DNA of 34,104 bases from an uncultured Bacteroides sp. Lineage in GTDB: Bacteria; Bacteroidota; Bacteroidia; Bacteroidales; Bacteroidaceae. The translations under genes and the position numbers were made by a program. The notes beneath the pieces were generated by a model that saw only the letters and a program-made list of their open reading frames with translations, ran no database searches and was not told the origin of the DNA. Location: positions 1-34,104 of the forward strand of contig URDR01000026.1 of assembly GCA_900546645.1 (NCBI GenBank), in the 5' to 3' direction. The stretch's first letter is position 1. Every line of letters starts with the position of its first letter. Positions 21,153 to 29,604 of this stretch are shown one piece after another.

Positions 21153-21478
21153 GTTGTTTTTCGTTTGAGTTAAATTTGCAAGCAAAAATATGTGCAGAGA
21201 TATTGAAAACCTAAATGCACAACATCAATGTGCTTGAGATTGCAGAAACATGGGTAAATAAGTCGGATGAACCTGAGTTTTTCAATCTATATGCCCGAAT
21301 TGGTTGCAGTAGGCAGTCCCATGAAAGTCTTTCAAAAAAATAGTGGACCCCATTGGTTGTCCGGTTACGGATTATAGCCATATCCTGTTTCACAAAGAGC
21401 CGTTTATCTGCATGATCAAAACAATGTTACTTTCCCGTAAGCAAGTGTTTCCTTCTTCCGCAAAGGACCAGAAGTTCC

Positions 21479-23074
21479 TTACATCTTTAATGAACGTCCA
21501 TCATCCACCTCATCGTAGTCGGTCTTTTTCCCTACTTCCCATTCGCGGTTGGCGCTGTGACTGCCGATACCTTCTTTCCGTAGCTTGCCCAGTCCTTGAT
21601 GGGACTTCCGCTGCAAACTCTTGACCGGATTGAGCGTCTTCTTCTTGGACTTCTTAAACGGCACTCCCTGGCGCTTTGGCTTCTTGGATTTTTTCTTCAC
21701 CCGTTCCACATCGAAGTCTTCTTCATTCAGGTTAATGAGAATATGTTCCTTGAAGTTGATGGCATAGTAGGTATCATTGACCTGACGGATGATGAAGCCT
21801 TCCTGGTACATGGCGCTGCGGGGGGACTTCACTTCGGGATCATTGAAGATTTCATGCATTCGGCCGACGGAATCGGCATACTTGGGAGGACGTTCCGTGG
21901 AGATGTCCACCAGGTCTGGCCGGTCCACCTTGAATACCTTGCACAGCATTTCCACTTCGGCTTCGTTCTGCGGACGGAACTTCTCGATGAAGCTGATGCG
22001 GTTGTTCCGGTCAATAGCCTTGGCCATGAAAGGCGGCAAGGGTCTGCTTTGGCCATCGTAGTAGATGACGCCTTTCTTTATATAGGCACGCTGTTTCTTG
22101 AGTTTCTGGAAAATTTCTCCCTGAGTGGTCTTGGGATTGAGGGTCAGTAGCTGGTCTATGAATGCTTCTATCCGGTCAAAGCGTTGTTCGGGAGTAGCAA
22201 AGTCCAGCAGTTCTTCTACGGCAAGGACTCTGGCCCCATGAATGACCGTCTTGTTGGCATGGTCTATCAGCATATAGCCATAGGGTTTGTCTTTCTTTCC
22301 GAAGAAGACCACATCCACGCCGAAGCTCTTCTTCATTTCCTTCTGCAGTTCTTCCTTGTTGGCGCATACGTCCCTGTATTTTTTCAGATAGGCTCTCAGC
22401 TGTCGGTTGCGCGCCTTGTCCTGATAACCTTTCTTATATAGAGTTTCAATCTCTGTCAGGGGGAGTTTCTTTTGGATTCGGCCGCCTTGCTTGACGAAGA
22501 CGTTTCCGTCTTTCTGGAAGACTTCATAGCCCATGGTTCCCATCACGGCCTTGAACTGGGCAAAGGAGGAGAAGCTGTACTGCTTGGCAGCCTCTATGTC
22601 CTTGTCTGTTTTCTGCTGCCGGTCCATACCGAGTATCTTGTCAATGACCGCCTGCGAGCGTCTACGTTCATGGTCATGCTGTATCTTGCGACCGTCGGGC
22701 GCCACTCTCGAAGTCACAATGTGCAAGTGAGTGTTGTCTGTATCGTGATGGGCATAGATGAGCCAGGGTTGTCCGGGCTCGGCATACCCCATTTCCTGCA
22801 GATATTGGTGCGCGAAATCAAGTAACTGCTGTTCCGACATTTCATGGCCTTTGCAGGAAATGGCTACATGGAACTGCGGTTTCTGAATCCGGCTGTTCTG
22901 GGAACTGTAGAACTGGAGAAATTGCACCAGCTGTTTGGCGGTCGGATGTTCCGAGGCTTCCAGTCCACCGAAGTTCTGCATCTCCAGCAGGGTGGCCACT
23001 CCTTTATAGACCTTGTGTTCGTTGTAACCGACTGCATGGAAGTCTGCGCTTCCGGGAAGTATGGTTGCTATCAT
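21479..23074 (-). CDS. relaxase (MobB-type, mobilization nuclease)
   Basis: This 531-residue protein has the histidine triad HHDTDNTHLHIV at 109-120, the metal-binding motif of MOBP-type relaxases. An N-terminal region with Tyr17 and Tyr23 (GYNEHKVYKGVA) is a candidate for the nicking tyrosine. The C-terminal half is charged and ends in a basic tail (KKSKKPKRQGVPFKKSKKK). It nicks at oriT and pilots the strand through a helper conjugation system. It lies downstream of its accessory protein gene and upstream of parA, the usual order in Bacteroides elements. Confidence 0.9.
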   Translation of the reverse strand: MIATILPGSADFHAVGYNEHKVYKGVATLLEMQNFGGLEASEHPTAKQLVQFLQFYSSQNSRIQKPQFHVAISCKGHEMSEQQLLDFAHQYLQEMGYAEPGQPWLIYAHHDTDNTHLHIVTSRVAPDGRKIQHDHERRRSQAVIDKILGMDRQQKTDKDIEAAKQYSFSSFAQFKAVMGTMGYEVFQKDGNVFVKQGGRIQKKLPLTEIETLYKKGYQDKARNRQLRAYLKKYRDVCANKEELQKEMKKSFGVDVVFFGKKDKPYGYMLIDHANKTVIHGARVLAVEELLDFATPEQRFDRIEAFIDQLLTLNPKTTQGEIFQKLKKQRAYIKKGVIYYDGQSRPLPPFMAKAIDRNNRISFIEKFRPQNEAEVEMLCKVFKVDRPDLVDISTERPPKYADSVGRMHEIFNDPEVKSPRSAMYQEGFIIRQVNDTYYAINFKEHILINLNEEDFDVERVKKKSKKPKRQGVPFKKSKKKTLNPVKSLQRKSHQGLGKLRKEGIGSHSANREWEVGKKTDYDEVDDGRSLKM

Positions 23075-23207
23075 AATTTATATATTTGTTTGCTGATTCA
23101 TGAAACTTGGGGTTGCGGACCAGACAGACTAAAATTCCCGGTCGCTTGTAAAACTGGATACAGGTTAGTCTATTCATCACACCCAAATACAAAATATCCG
23201 TTTATCT

Positions 23208-23597
23208 TTACTTAATCAGCCGTGTTCTGTTGTTCAAAGTTTCCAAGTCATCCTTTATCCTTTTCAAGATGTTCTGTACATCCTGAATCGAAGGGAGCAA
23301 GACTTCATTCACATAACCGGGTGACAGCAGTCCGGCAACCGCCAGTTCGTTGACCCGTCTGACCGACTGATTCAGGTTGCTGCCAGCCCAGGACAGTTCG
23401 TTCTGGAACTTTCGGTAAAATGCACACAAGTTCTGCATCATCTCAATCTGTTGTTTGACATCCACATGGGTAAATTCTTCAACAGCTTTGCGGATATAGT
23501 TGCTCACAGACTGGTAGGGAACGGCTTTTTCCTTCAGATTCAACAATTCATCAGAGGTAAGCCGTAACTGAAACACTTTGGTACGTTGGTTCTTCAT
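23208..23597 (-). CDS. relaxosome accessory protein (MobA/MobC-like, RHH)
   Basis: This 129-residue protein starts at the ATG at 23597 (MKNQRTKVFQLRLTSDELL); the frame extends upstream but that part overlaps the hairpin-rich oriT candidate. The N-terminus is a ribbon-helix-helix DNA-binding fold. The C-terminal helices (ELSWAGSNLNQSVRRVNELA) match the MobC-type nicking accessory family. It binds near oriT and helps the relaxase open the strands. Confidence 0.8.
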   Translation of the reverse strand: MKNQRTKVFQLRLTSDELLNLKEKAVPYQSVSNYIRKAVEEFTHVDVKQQIEMMQNLCAFYRKFQNELSWAGSNLNQSVRRVNELAVAGLLSPGYVNEVLLPSIQDVQNILKRIKDDLETLNNRTRLIK

Positions 23598-23635
23598 ATG
23601 CCTTGACTTTAGTTGTTCGGATTCCCGGACAACTA

Positions 23636-23822
23636 TTTCGCGAAGCGAAACAGCGATGCACATCGCTCCGCTGCATGGCAGTCGGCAAGTTACCCTTGTG
23701 AGGACAAAACTTGTTTTGTAATGACAAGGGTACAACTTGCTTGGCTCCATATGCAACGCAGTTCGATGTCTTCCGGGATGATTTCAGACCCAAATTACCG
23801 CAAAATTTTGCGAAGCGCAAAA
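23636..23822. other. candidate oriT: cluster of inverted repeats
   Basis: Five hairpins are found just upstream of the accessory gene: TTTCGC-GAA-GCGAAA (23636-23650), AGCGATG-CA-CATCGCT (23652-23667), GCAAGTTACCCTTGT / ACAAGGGTACAACTTGC (23685-23699 / 23724-23740) with nested ACAAAA-CTTG-TTTTGT (23704-23719), and TTTTGCG / CGCAAAA (23806-23822). Such clusters upstream of mobA/mobC are typical of oriT regions. The nick site cannot be assigned. Confidence 0.6.
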
Positions 23823-23829
23823 ATGCACA

Positions 23830-24553
23830 ACATCTTTCTGAGAGAAAATCTTCTGTCAAATTCACCTGTGTATCAAGCATTCTGGGACTTGCATTCAAAG
23901 GTTTCCAAAGCTCCTGTTCATTGACTCCTTGTTCATCCATATCATGGTGAAATGTTCACGAAGCATGAAGTAGAAACTGACGGTTGTTCATGTAGCTATA
24001 GAAACAAGGTTTGAAGTTTAGCTGTCGGAGGCATGCCAGTTACATGGCTGCATCATTCTGCGCTTGTTTGCTTGGTGTTGCACAGTTTTCATAATGAGTG
24101 AAACAAGAGACAGAGGAACAACAAATCTGTAAACAGAAGAATGTGCAATCATATTGCCATGTGGCCATTAGCTGAAAGACAATAGGACATATAGCTATGG
24201 CATCAGTCTTTATTCAACCTATGTTTATATTTGCTTGTCATCAAAATAGCCATGACAACACAAGGAAAAGAGCATTCAGCAATGAAAATCTGTAAACATG
24301 CGTTCTGTGATAAAAGGGAAAAAAGAACAATGGTACTGGCAATTATGGAACTGAACCCGGAGGGATAAAAAGAATAAGGTGTAATCGTATTGTAGAACCT
24401 ACACATTCTGGACATTCAAAACTTCGGGCATATCAACATGATGTTCAAAGTTGCAGAGTGACAATGTTTGACAAGCACCGAGTTCATGGTCATAAAATGC
24501 AGAAAATGAGGTTGAAAAAACATGTATTGACACGAATAAAATACAGATGATTC
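23830..24553. other. non-coding stretch of the mobilizable element
   Basis: No convincing gene is seen. The 12-13-bp string AAATCTGTAAACA/G occurs near 24122 and 24285. The sequence is A/T-rich with scattered short frames, possibly a decayed cargo region. Confidence 0.5.
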
Positions 24554-24585
24554 CTTGCGTATCTCATTGATTTTTAGTATATTTG
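24554..24585 (+). promoter_or_regulatory. promoter of the small hydrophobic protein
   Basis: CTTG at 24554-24557, 20 bases, then TATATTTG (24578-24585), a perfect -7. Transcription should start near 24591, about 40 nt before the ATG at 24632. Confidence 0.6.
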
Positions 24586-24631
24586 GTAATAACAATCTAC
24601 CTCGGCAGAGATTTTTTATAACTAAAAACAG

Positions 24632-24847
24632 ATGACCATGTTTGAACTGTTACTCCTTATATATATGTTGCCGGTCTGCATTCTTATCGGTTTGCTGATA
24701 CGGTTGGCACTTTGGCTTATTCGCGTAATGCTGCGGTTGGCATTATGGCTGGTAAAGAAAACTTTCGTCTTGATATGGAAGCTGGTGACGCTTGCGTTTG
24801 TGCTGGTTATTTCCGGCAATCTGTTCCGGCAGCATTCGGACGGATAA
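24632..24847 (+). CDS. small hydrophobic membrane protein
   Basis: This 71-residue protein is almost entirely hydrophobic with periodic Arg/Lys: LLLLIYMLPVCILIGLLIRL, then LALWLIRVMLRLALWLVKK. The spacing gives amphipathic repeats (RLALWLIRVML twice). It has its own consensus promoter and stands opposite to the other element genes. It could be a membrane-active toxin-like or cargo protein; no family is recognised. Overlapping minus-strand frames over this region are not supported. Confidence 0.5.
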   Translation: MTMFELLLLIYMLPVCILIGLLIRLALWLIRVMLRLALWLVKKTFVLIWKLVTLAFVLVISGNLFRQHSDG

Positions 24848-24875
24848 AAGTGGCATGAGGAAAGGTACAATATGG

Positions 24876-24915
24876 AAAAAGCCGTATCTTCCTGTTGGAA
24901 TGATACGGCTTGGTA
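24876..24915 (-). terminator. integrase terminator
   Basis: AAGCCGTATC pairs perfectly with GATACGGCTT around a 13-nt loop. On the minus strand the stem is followed by TTT. It lies ~55 bp downstream of the integrase stop and could also slow plus-strand readthrough from the small membrane gene. Confidence 0.75.
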
Positions 24916-24968
24916 AAGGTGTAACGGGTCTTTTCCCTCGAAGTAAGGATTGAACTGAAGCAAGTCGG

Positions 24969-26189
24969 TTAATTGATGAAACAGTTTTTGAAGCCATCAA
25001 ACTTGTCGGCGACTTGCATCATATCCTGCTCAATTTTCTTGTTGGTGATACGCGCATAGATTTGTGTTGTTTTAATGTTGGTATGTCCCAGCATCTTTGA
25101 AACGGACTCAATGGGAACACCCTTGCTGAGCAACATCGTTGCAAACGTATGACGTGCAAGGTGGTAGCTGAGACGTTTCTTGATTCCACAAAGGTCAGCA
25201 ATCTCTTTGAGATAAGCATTGATCTTTTGATTTGACAGGACTGGAAGCAGCCTGTTGTCTTTAGTCTTTCCTTTATACTTGTCAAGAATCATTTGAGGTA
25301 TCTCCAACAAAGGGATATTACTCTGCACATTGGTCTTCTGACGGTTGATGATAATCCACGGACGGTTATCAAGGGTGATGATATTTTCCTGCGTCAGGTG
25401 AGCCACGTCGATGTAGGCAAGCCCACAGAAACAGGAAAAGATAAAAACGTCCCTTACCATTTCAAGCCGAGGAATCTCAAAATCTTTCTGCATGATGCGC
25501 TGTATTTCTTCATCCGTAAGAAAACCCCGATCCACCGGTTCCAGGTGAAAGTGGTGGTTCAAGAAAGGGTCGTGCGTCATCACGCCGCACTTCTGGGCAA
25601 AGATGACTACGGTCTTGAAGAATTTGAGCGTCTTGGTAGCCGAATTTGACTTCAGGGAAACTACGGTCTTCAGGTATATTTCAAAATCATGGATAATCAG
25701 ATGCGTCAGTTCACCCGGCATGAGATCCTTTCTGCCGTATTTGGCATGGAGGAAATTCACAAAATGGCTTCGGGCTGCCGAATATTTGTGATACAAGGCT
25801 ATGCTTTTACCTGCACCAACCTGTGCTTTGATGTCCTCCAGATACTTGTCGTAGAACTCGACAAACGTAGTCTTGACCTTGTTCTTGCCTAAAAAGATAC
25901 TCTTGATTTTGTCAAGGGTCAGGTCTTCGTCAAATTCATGCTTCTTGAAAATCATCTGCAGCGAATTTGAGATGTTGTCCAACTGGGCATTCAGATTCAA
26001 GGATTCGCTTCCACGCCCCTTTACCCGGTTGGTGGAATTGTTCCATAGCTTCTTGTCAATGTAGATACCGGAAGAACCGACATTCAGCATTTCACCATTC
26101 AGGAAAATCCGGATCATCAAGGGAGACTTTCCCTGCTTGTTTTCGTAGTTTGAACGTACATAGTACGACACTTTAAAAATCATTCTCAT
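24969..26189 (-). CDS. int: tyrosine recombinase/integrase of the mobilizable element
   Basis: This 406-residue protein has an arm-binding N-terminal domain, a SAM-like core-binding domain (about 110-215) and a catalytic domain. It has HLARH (His343, Arg346), LGHTN (His369) and nucleophile Tyr378 in TTQIYA. The first catalytic Arg position reads GLAYIDV, with Ala where classical recombinases have Arg, as is common in Bacteroides integrases of the IntDOT type. It integrates and excises the element, here beside tRNA-Ser. There is no excisionase gene alongside. Confidence 0.9.
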   Translation of the reverse strand: MRMIFKVSYYVRSNYENKQGKSPLMIRIFLNGEMLNVGSSGIYIDKKLWNNSTNRVKGRGSESLNLNAQLDNISNSLQMIFKKHEFDEDLTLDKIKSIFLGKNKVKTTFVEFYDKYLEDIKAQVGAGKSIALYHKYSAARSHFVNFLHAKYGRKDLMPGELTHLIIHDFEIYLKTVVSLKSNSATKTLKFFKTVVIFAQKCGVMTHDPFLNHHFHLEPVDRGFLTDEEIQRIMQKDFEIPRLEMVRDVFIFSCFCGLAYIDVAHLTQENIITLDNRPWIIINRQKTNVQSNIPLLEIPQMILDKYKGKTKDNRLLPVLSNQKINAYLKEIADLCGIKKRLSYHLARHTFATMLLSKGVPIESVSKMLGHTNIKTTQIYARITNKKIEQDMMQVADKFDGFKNCFIN

Positions 26190-26196
26190 AACGACT

Positions 26197-26376
26197 CAAA
26201 TTTAATGTAGCACCATGGCTACAAAGTTCTACATAATCAGTTATGAATCAATGATTTTATAGGCTTCAAAATGGGCTTCATTTTTCGGTCACTGCTACAT
26301 TTTTTTGAGGGGTCTTCAAAGTGTAGCAGTAAATGTAGCAAATAATGACCGAACTTTGAAGGCTAAACCCTACATT
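26197..26376. promoter_or_regulatory. integrase promoter and arm-type site array
   Basis: TAAATTTG (minus strand, 26204-26197) is a perfect -7 close to the integrase ATG, with TTTG at 26225-26222. The motif AATGTAGCA or its complement occurs at 26204, 26293, 26321 (GTGTAGCA) and 26331, with shorter CTACAT at 26229 and 26370. These look like integrase arm sites of attL/attR. The first overlaps the integrase promoter, so the enzyme may regulate itself. Confidence 0.55.
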
Positions 26377-26409
26377 CAGGCCTTCATCTTGTTGGGGCGC
26401 AAAAATAAA

Positions 26410-26442
26410 AAAGCACCGTAATCAGCTGATATACGGTGCTTT
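26410..26442 (-). terminator. terminator downstream of tRNA-Ser
   Basis: AAAGCACCGTA (26410-26420) pairs with TACGGTGCTTT (26432-26442). On the minus strand the stem is followed by TTTTTTATTTTT. It ends the tRNA-Ser transcript. Confidence 0.8.
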
Positions 26443-26489
26443 GAATGACTTTTTGAAGGCTTTTGTGAAGTCCTTCGTTTTTGTTTCAG

Positions 26490-26574
26490 CGGAGAGGGAG
26501 GGATTCGAACCCCCGGTACCTCGCAGTACAACGGTTTTCAAGACCGCCGCAATCGACCACTCTGCCACCTCTCC
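26490..26574 (-). tRNA. tRNA-Ser (UGA)
   Basis: The minus strand folds as a class II tRNA of 85 nt. The acceptor is GGAGAGG/CCTCTCC, the anticodon loop is CTTGAAA with anticodon TGA between CGGT and ACCG, the variable arm is long and the T-loop is TTCGAAT. CCA is not encoded. It reads UCA and other UCN serine codons. Its 3' end faces the integrase, as expected for an integration site. Confidence 0.95.
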
Positions 26575-26613
26575 AGGTTTCTTTCGAGAAACACTTTCTT
26601 TCTGAAAGCGGTG

Positions 26614-26644
26614 CAAAGGTACGTATTATTTTTGAATATGCAAG
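26614..26644 (-). promoter_or_regulatory. tRNA-Ser promoter
   Basis: On the minus strand TACCTTTG (26621-26614) is a perfect -7, with CTTG (26644-26641) 19 bases upstream. It predicts a start about 35 nt before the mature tRNA. Confidence 0.6.
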
Positions 26645-26660
26645 GGGTTCGCTAAAAAAA

Positions 26661-27113
26661 TTATCGTTTTAAATTTCCTTTTTTTACCTCACGCATATTT
26701 CTTAACAGCTCACGATGAAATTTCATCTCCGCTTTTTGAATGAAATAAATCTTTTTGGGTGATAAAATTTTCTTATACTTCCTGATATATTCCAAATCCA
26801 AGCGATCTACATCAATGCGCGCTTGAATCACATCTTCTATAATCTGAGCATACTCATCTTCCGTCAAGTTTGCCTCTTTCCCCTTTTGCATTTTTTGCCA
26901 TGCTTTCTTATTATAGGCTTGTTTCTTATCCTGCAACTCGAAATAAAGAGGGAAAAATTGCTTTGCCTCCTCTTGGTTAAGCTCAGCCTTCTCTGTTATA
27001 AAAGCCTGTTGCCGCTGGCGAAACTCGTCCTTGCTCAATCTGCGATGCTGGGCCTGCATGACAACCACACAAGCCATTACCATTAACAGTAAACTATAAA
27101 GTCTTTTCTTCAT
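26661..27113 (-). CDS. secreted Spy/CpxP-like helical protein
   Basis: This 150-residue protein starts at the ATG at 27113 (MKKRLYSLLL) with a signal peptide ending near MQAQ. The mature part is a charged helical protein with FRQRQQAFITEKAELNQEEA and later YIRKYKKILSPKKI, the pattern of Spy-like periplasmic chaperones and metal-sensor proteins. It is the third gene of a sigma factor / membrane protein operon, so it may be an envelope-stress effector or sensor. Function is inferred from fold pattern and context. Confidence 0.65.
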   Translation of the reverse strand: MKKRLYSLLLMVMACVVVMQAQHRRLSKDEFRQRQQAFITEKAELNQEEAKQFFPLYFELQDKKQAYNKKAWQKMQKGKEANLTEDEYAQIIEDVIQARIDVDRLDLEYIRKYKKILSPKKIYFIQKAEMKFHRELLRNMREVKKGNLKR

Positions 27114-27132
27114 TCTTATCAATTCAATTAAA

Positions 27133-27513
27133 TCATTTATAAATTTCAGAATCAGCATTTGTTAGATATTGATACAATGTATAATCATCCATCATCGCCT
27201 GCTTAACTATAGGGTCAATATATTCGTCGGGAAACTCTGAGCTTTCCACTGTCTCTGAAAGGCTGACAGGTGCATCTCTATCGGGGGAACCCACAAAGAA
27301 ACGTACACTAAGCATCAGTCCGCAAAACATGGCTGCCATATAAAGCCATGGTTTAATGCGTTGCCACATACTGATTTCCGGAGGCTCCTGAGAGTGATTT
27401 TCAGGAAGCTGTTCCATCAGATTCTCGGCAAAGTTTTCAAAATATCCATCGGGAACAACGAACGGATTTTTCTTGTCGCATCTTTCAAGTATTTTTTTCT
27501 CTTCCTTTATCAT
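27133..27513 (-). CDS. membrane protein downstream of ECF sigma, anti-sigma-like
   Basis: This 126-residue protein has a cytoplasmic N-terminus (IKEEKKILERCDKKNPF, then VPDGYFENFAENLMEQLP), one membrane helix (WLYMAAMFCGLMLSVRFFV, about 59-77) and an acidic C-terminus. Position 46 bp after an ECF sigma gene suggests it binds that sigma at the membrane, but no zinc anti-sigma motif is present. It is followed by the Spy-like gene. Confidence 0.6.
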   Translation of the reverse strand: MIKEEKKILERCDKKNPFVVPDGYFENFAENLMEQLPENHSQEPPEISMWQRIKPWLYMAAMFCGLMLSVRFFVGSPDRDAPVSLSETVESSEFPDEYIDPIVKQAMMDDYTLYQYLTNADSEIYK

Positions 27514-27559
27514 AATCTGTAATCTTTTATATAGTTAGATGGTTTTCAAGGTGAAAGGT

Positions 27560-28111
27560 TTAATCGTTTTCAGTAAAAAAATCTTCTATTTTTTTCACTG
27601 CATGGTGATAGGAAGCCTTGAGAGCTCCTACAGTGATGCCTAAAATTTCAGACATATCTTCGTATTTCATCTCCTGAAAGTATTTCATGGTAAAAATAAT
27701 GCGCTGCTTTTCGGGCAAACGCACGATTGCTTTCTGCAAAAGTATCTGAGTTTCGTTTCCGTCAAAATAGCTGTCGCTCTCCAGTTTGTTAATCAGCGTT
27801 TTATCCAAATCATCAATCGACAAGTTATTTTCTGCACGCTGTTTGTTTAAAAAAGCAAGACATTCATTTAAAGCGATGCGATACAACCAAGTGGAGAGTT
27901 TTGCATCGCCTCTGAAATAATCCAGATTACTCCACGCCTTGACGAAAGTGTTTTGAAGTAAATCATTGGCGTCATCATGAGAATATACCATACGCCTTAT
28001 TTGCCAATACAACTGTTCACTGTATATCTTTACCACCAGCCCGAAACCTTTTCTGCGCGTTGCCGGGTCTTGAAGCAATGGAATTATGTCGCTCTCTGTA
28101 TAGTTGCTCAT
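27560..28111 (-). CDS. ECF-type RNA polymerase sigma factor
   Basis: This 183-residue protein has region 2 at about 25-95 (DDANDLLQNTFVKAWSNL and STWLYRIALNECL) and region 4 at 128-178 (RLPEKQRIIFTMKYFQEMKYEDMSEILG, then GALKASYHHAVKKI), separated by a linker. The usual length for ECF sigmas. It directs transcription of an unknown stress regulon, probably including its own three-gene operon. Confidence 0.9.
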   Translation of the reverse strand: MSNYTESDIIPLLQDPATRRKGFGLVVKIYSEQLYWQIRRMVYSHDDANDLLQNTFVKAWSNLDYFRGDAKLSTWLYRIALNECLAFLNKQRAENNLSIDDLDKTLINKLESDSYFDGNETQILLQKAIVRLPEKQRIIFTMKYFQEMKYEDMSEILGITVGALKASYHHAVKKIEDFFTEND

Positions 28112-28195
28112 GATACGATTTCTATAATTTCTTCATTTCAGTTATCAGACTGAAAAAACGTCAAAGGGTTTAATTGAATTGTATTTATTTAACGG

Positions 28196-29110
28196 TTAAA
28201 GCTCTATCTTCATATTCTCTGCCGCAAGTACAGTATTCGGAAATACAGCTGATGCCTCTTCAAGCAATACCGTCTCGGTTTCATAACGAGCCGAGAAATG
28301 TCCGATAACCAATTTCTTCACTTGAGCATCCAAGGCTATTTTCGCTGCCTGCTCTGCCGTGGAATGAAATGTCTGCCGGGCACGGACGGCTTCGGATGAA
28401 GCAAATGTTGCTTCATGAAACAAAAGATCCACTCCTTGAATTTGCTCTACAATCCGAGGAAGATAGGCTGTATCTGAGCAATAAGCATAGCTCCGTGGAG
28501 GGTCTGCCGGGAGAGTCAGCCGGTCACAAGGAATGCAGGTTCCATCATCGAGCATGTAATCCTCACCATTCTTGATGCGGTTAATCATATAGACGGGAAT
28601 CTGATAAAAATCAATCATATCTCGCCGGATATGCCTTGAAGTGGGTTTTTCCCGAAACAAAAAACCACAAGTGGGAAGGCGGTGCCGCAAAGGGATGGTT
28701 TCTACAGAAACCGAACGATCTTCATAAATAACTGTCCGCTCACTGGGATTAAACGGATGAAATACAACCTCGAACGTCATTCCTTTACAAAAATAATCTA
28801 GTTGGGGAGCCAGTAGCCTTTGCAAGTCAGCATGCGCATAAATGTGCAGTTGAGCCGTCCGTTCCAGCATGGCATAAGTAGAGATAAGTCCTATTAACCC
28901 GAAACAATGGTCACCATGTAAATGGGAAATGAAAATATGATTTAGTCTGCTGAAACGCAAGCGGGAACGCCGCAACTGTACTTGAGTACCTTCCCCGCAG
29001 TCTATCATGAATAATTTTTCACGGATATTCAATACTTGCGAAGTAGCCTGATGACGAGTGGTGGGGAGAGCCGAACCACATCCTAATATGTGAATCTCAA
29101 ATTTTTCCAT
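28196..29110 (-). CDS. rnz: ribonuclease Z
   Basis: This 304-residue protein starts at the ATG at 29110 (MEKFEIHILGCGSALP). It belongs to the metallo-beta-lactamase fold, with motif SHLHGDHCFG (HxHxDH), an early GCGSALPT, and later HEATF and GHFSARY for the remaining metal ligands. It trims the 3' end of pre-tRNAs, useful here because CCA is not encoded in tRNA-Ser. The family length is normal. Confidence 0.93.
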   Translation of the reverse strand: MEKFEIHILGCGSALPTTRHQATSQVLNIREKLFMIDCGEGTQVQLRRSRLRFSRLNHIFISHLHGDHCFGLIGLISTYAMLERTAQLHIYAHADLQRLLAPQLDYFCKGMTFEVVFHPFNPSERTVIYEDRSVSVETIPLRHRLPTCGFLFREKPTSRHIRRDMIDFYQIPVYMINRIKNGEDYMLDDGTCIPCDRLTLPADPPRSYAYCSDTAYLPRIVEQIQGVDLLFHEATFASSEAVRARQTFHSTAEQAAKIALDAQVKKLVIGHFSARYETETVLLEEASAVFPNTVLAAENMKIEL

Positions 29111-29134
29111 ATGAACAAATATACAATTTTTCAA

Positions 29135-29604
29135 AAGAGCGTAAGACTTTTCTCCTAAAATAGTTCACTCCACCTAACAAATTTTACGGTTCGTCTCTGC
29201 TTTGTCCCTAACCGGTCATTGAACATCCCGCTGTATTCAGCAGCCTTCGGTTAACCCTGTTATTCATTTTAACTTTGTCAGACAATGCTGCTGAGTGACA
29301 TGCCCTGCCTCCTGACCTTGAGCATCTACAACACTGAAAAGTATTTTTTCCAAATATATCACCTCTGAAAATCAATCATATAAAGATTCCATTCAGAGTA
29401 AAGTATCACCTGTAATCTCTTTGCAGAATTAAAAAGTATTTCTAAATTTGCACCATCATTTATGTATATTGTCATAGTCCGTATACTATCACACCATGGC
29501 AAACCTACCCTCTCATCCAAGAGCTATATTTTTACGCTCCTTAAACATTTATATTTAGTTTTGTGTTACATTATAGTCGCCTTATCTATATCTTATAGAT
29601 AAAA
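29135..29604. other. 470-bp intergenic region with a consensus promoter
   Basis: No gene is seen. TTTG (29420-29423), 19 bases and TAAATTTG (29443-29450) form a perfect plus-strand promoter, with a start near 29456. A second -7, TAGTTTTG, is at 29556-29563. The leader from the first promoter to the next gene is about 150 nt and has small stems (ATAGT/ACTAT, GAGC/GCTC). Confidence 0.6.

Larger units (their letters stand above)
20716..26489. mobile_element. integrative mobilizable element at tRNA-Ser (partial)
   Basis: ParA, MOB relaxase, RHH accessory protein and tyrosine integrase are clustered on the minus strand, with the integrase beside the 3' end of tRNA-Ser. There are no mating-pore or coupling-protein genes, so this is a mobilizable rather than self-transmissible element, unless such genes lie beyond the prophage. 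The other attachment site must lie left of the window. Confidence 0.75.

Noticed and set aside
21829..22825. Long plus-strand frames opposite the relaxase
   Set aside because: Shadow frames of a clear relaxase gene.
24203..24415. Minus-strand 70-codon hydrophobic frame in the mobilizable element
   Set aside because: No promoter, family or operon context; lies in a low-information, probably decayed stretch.
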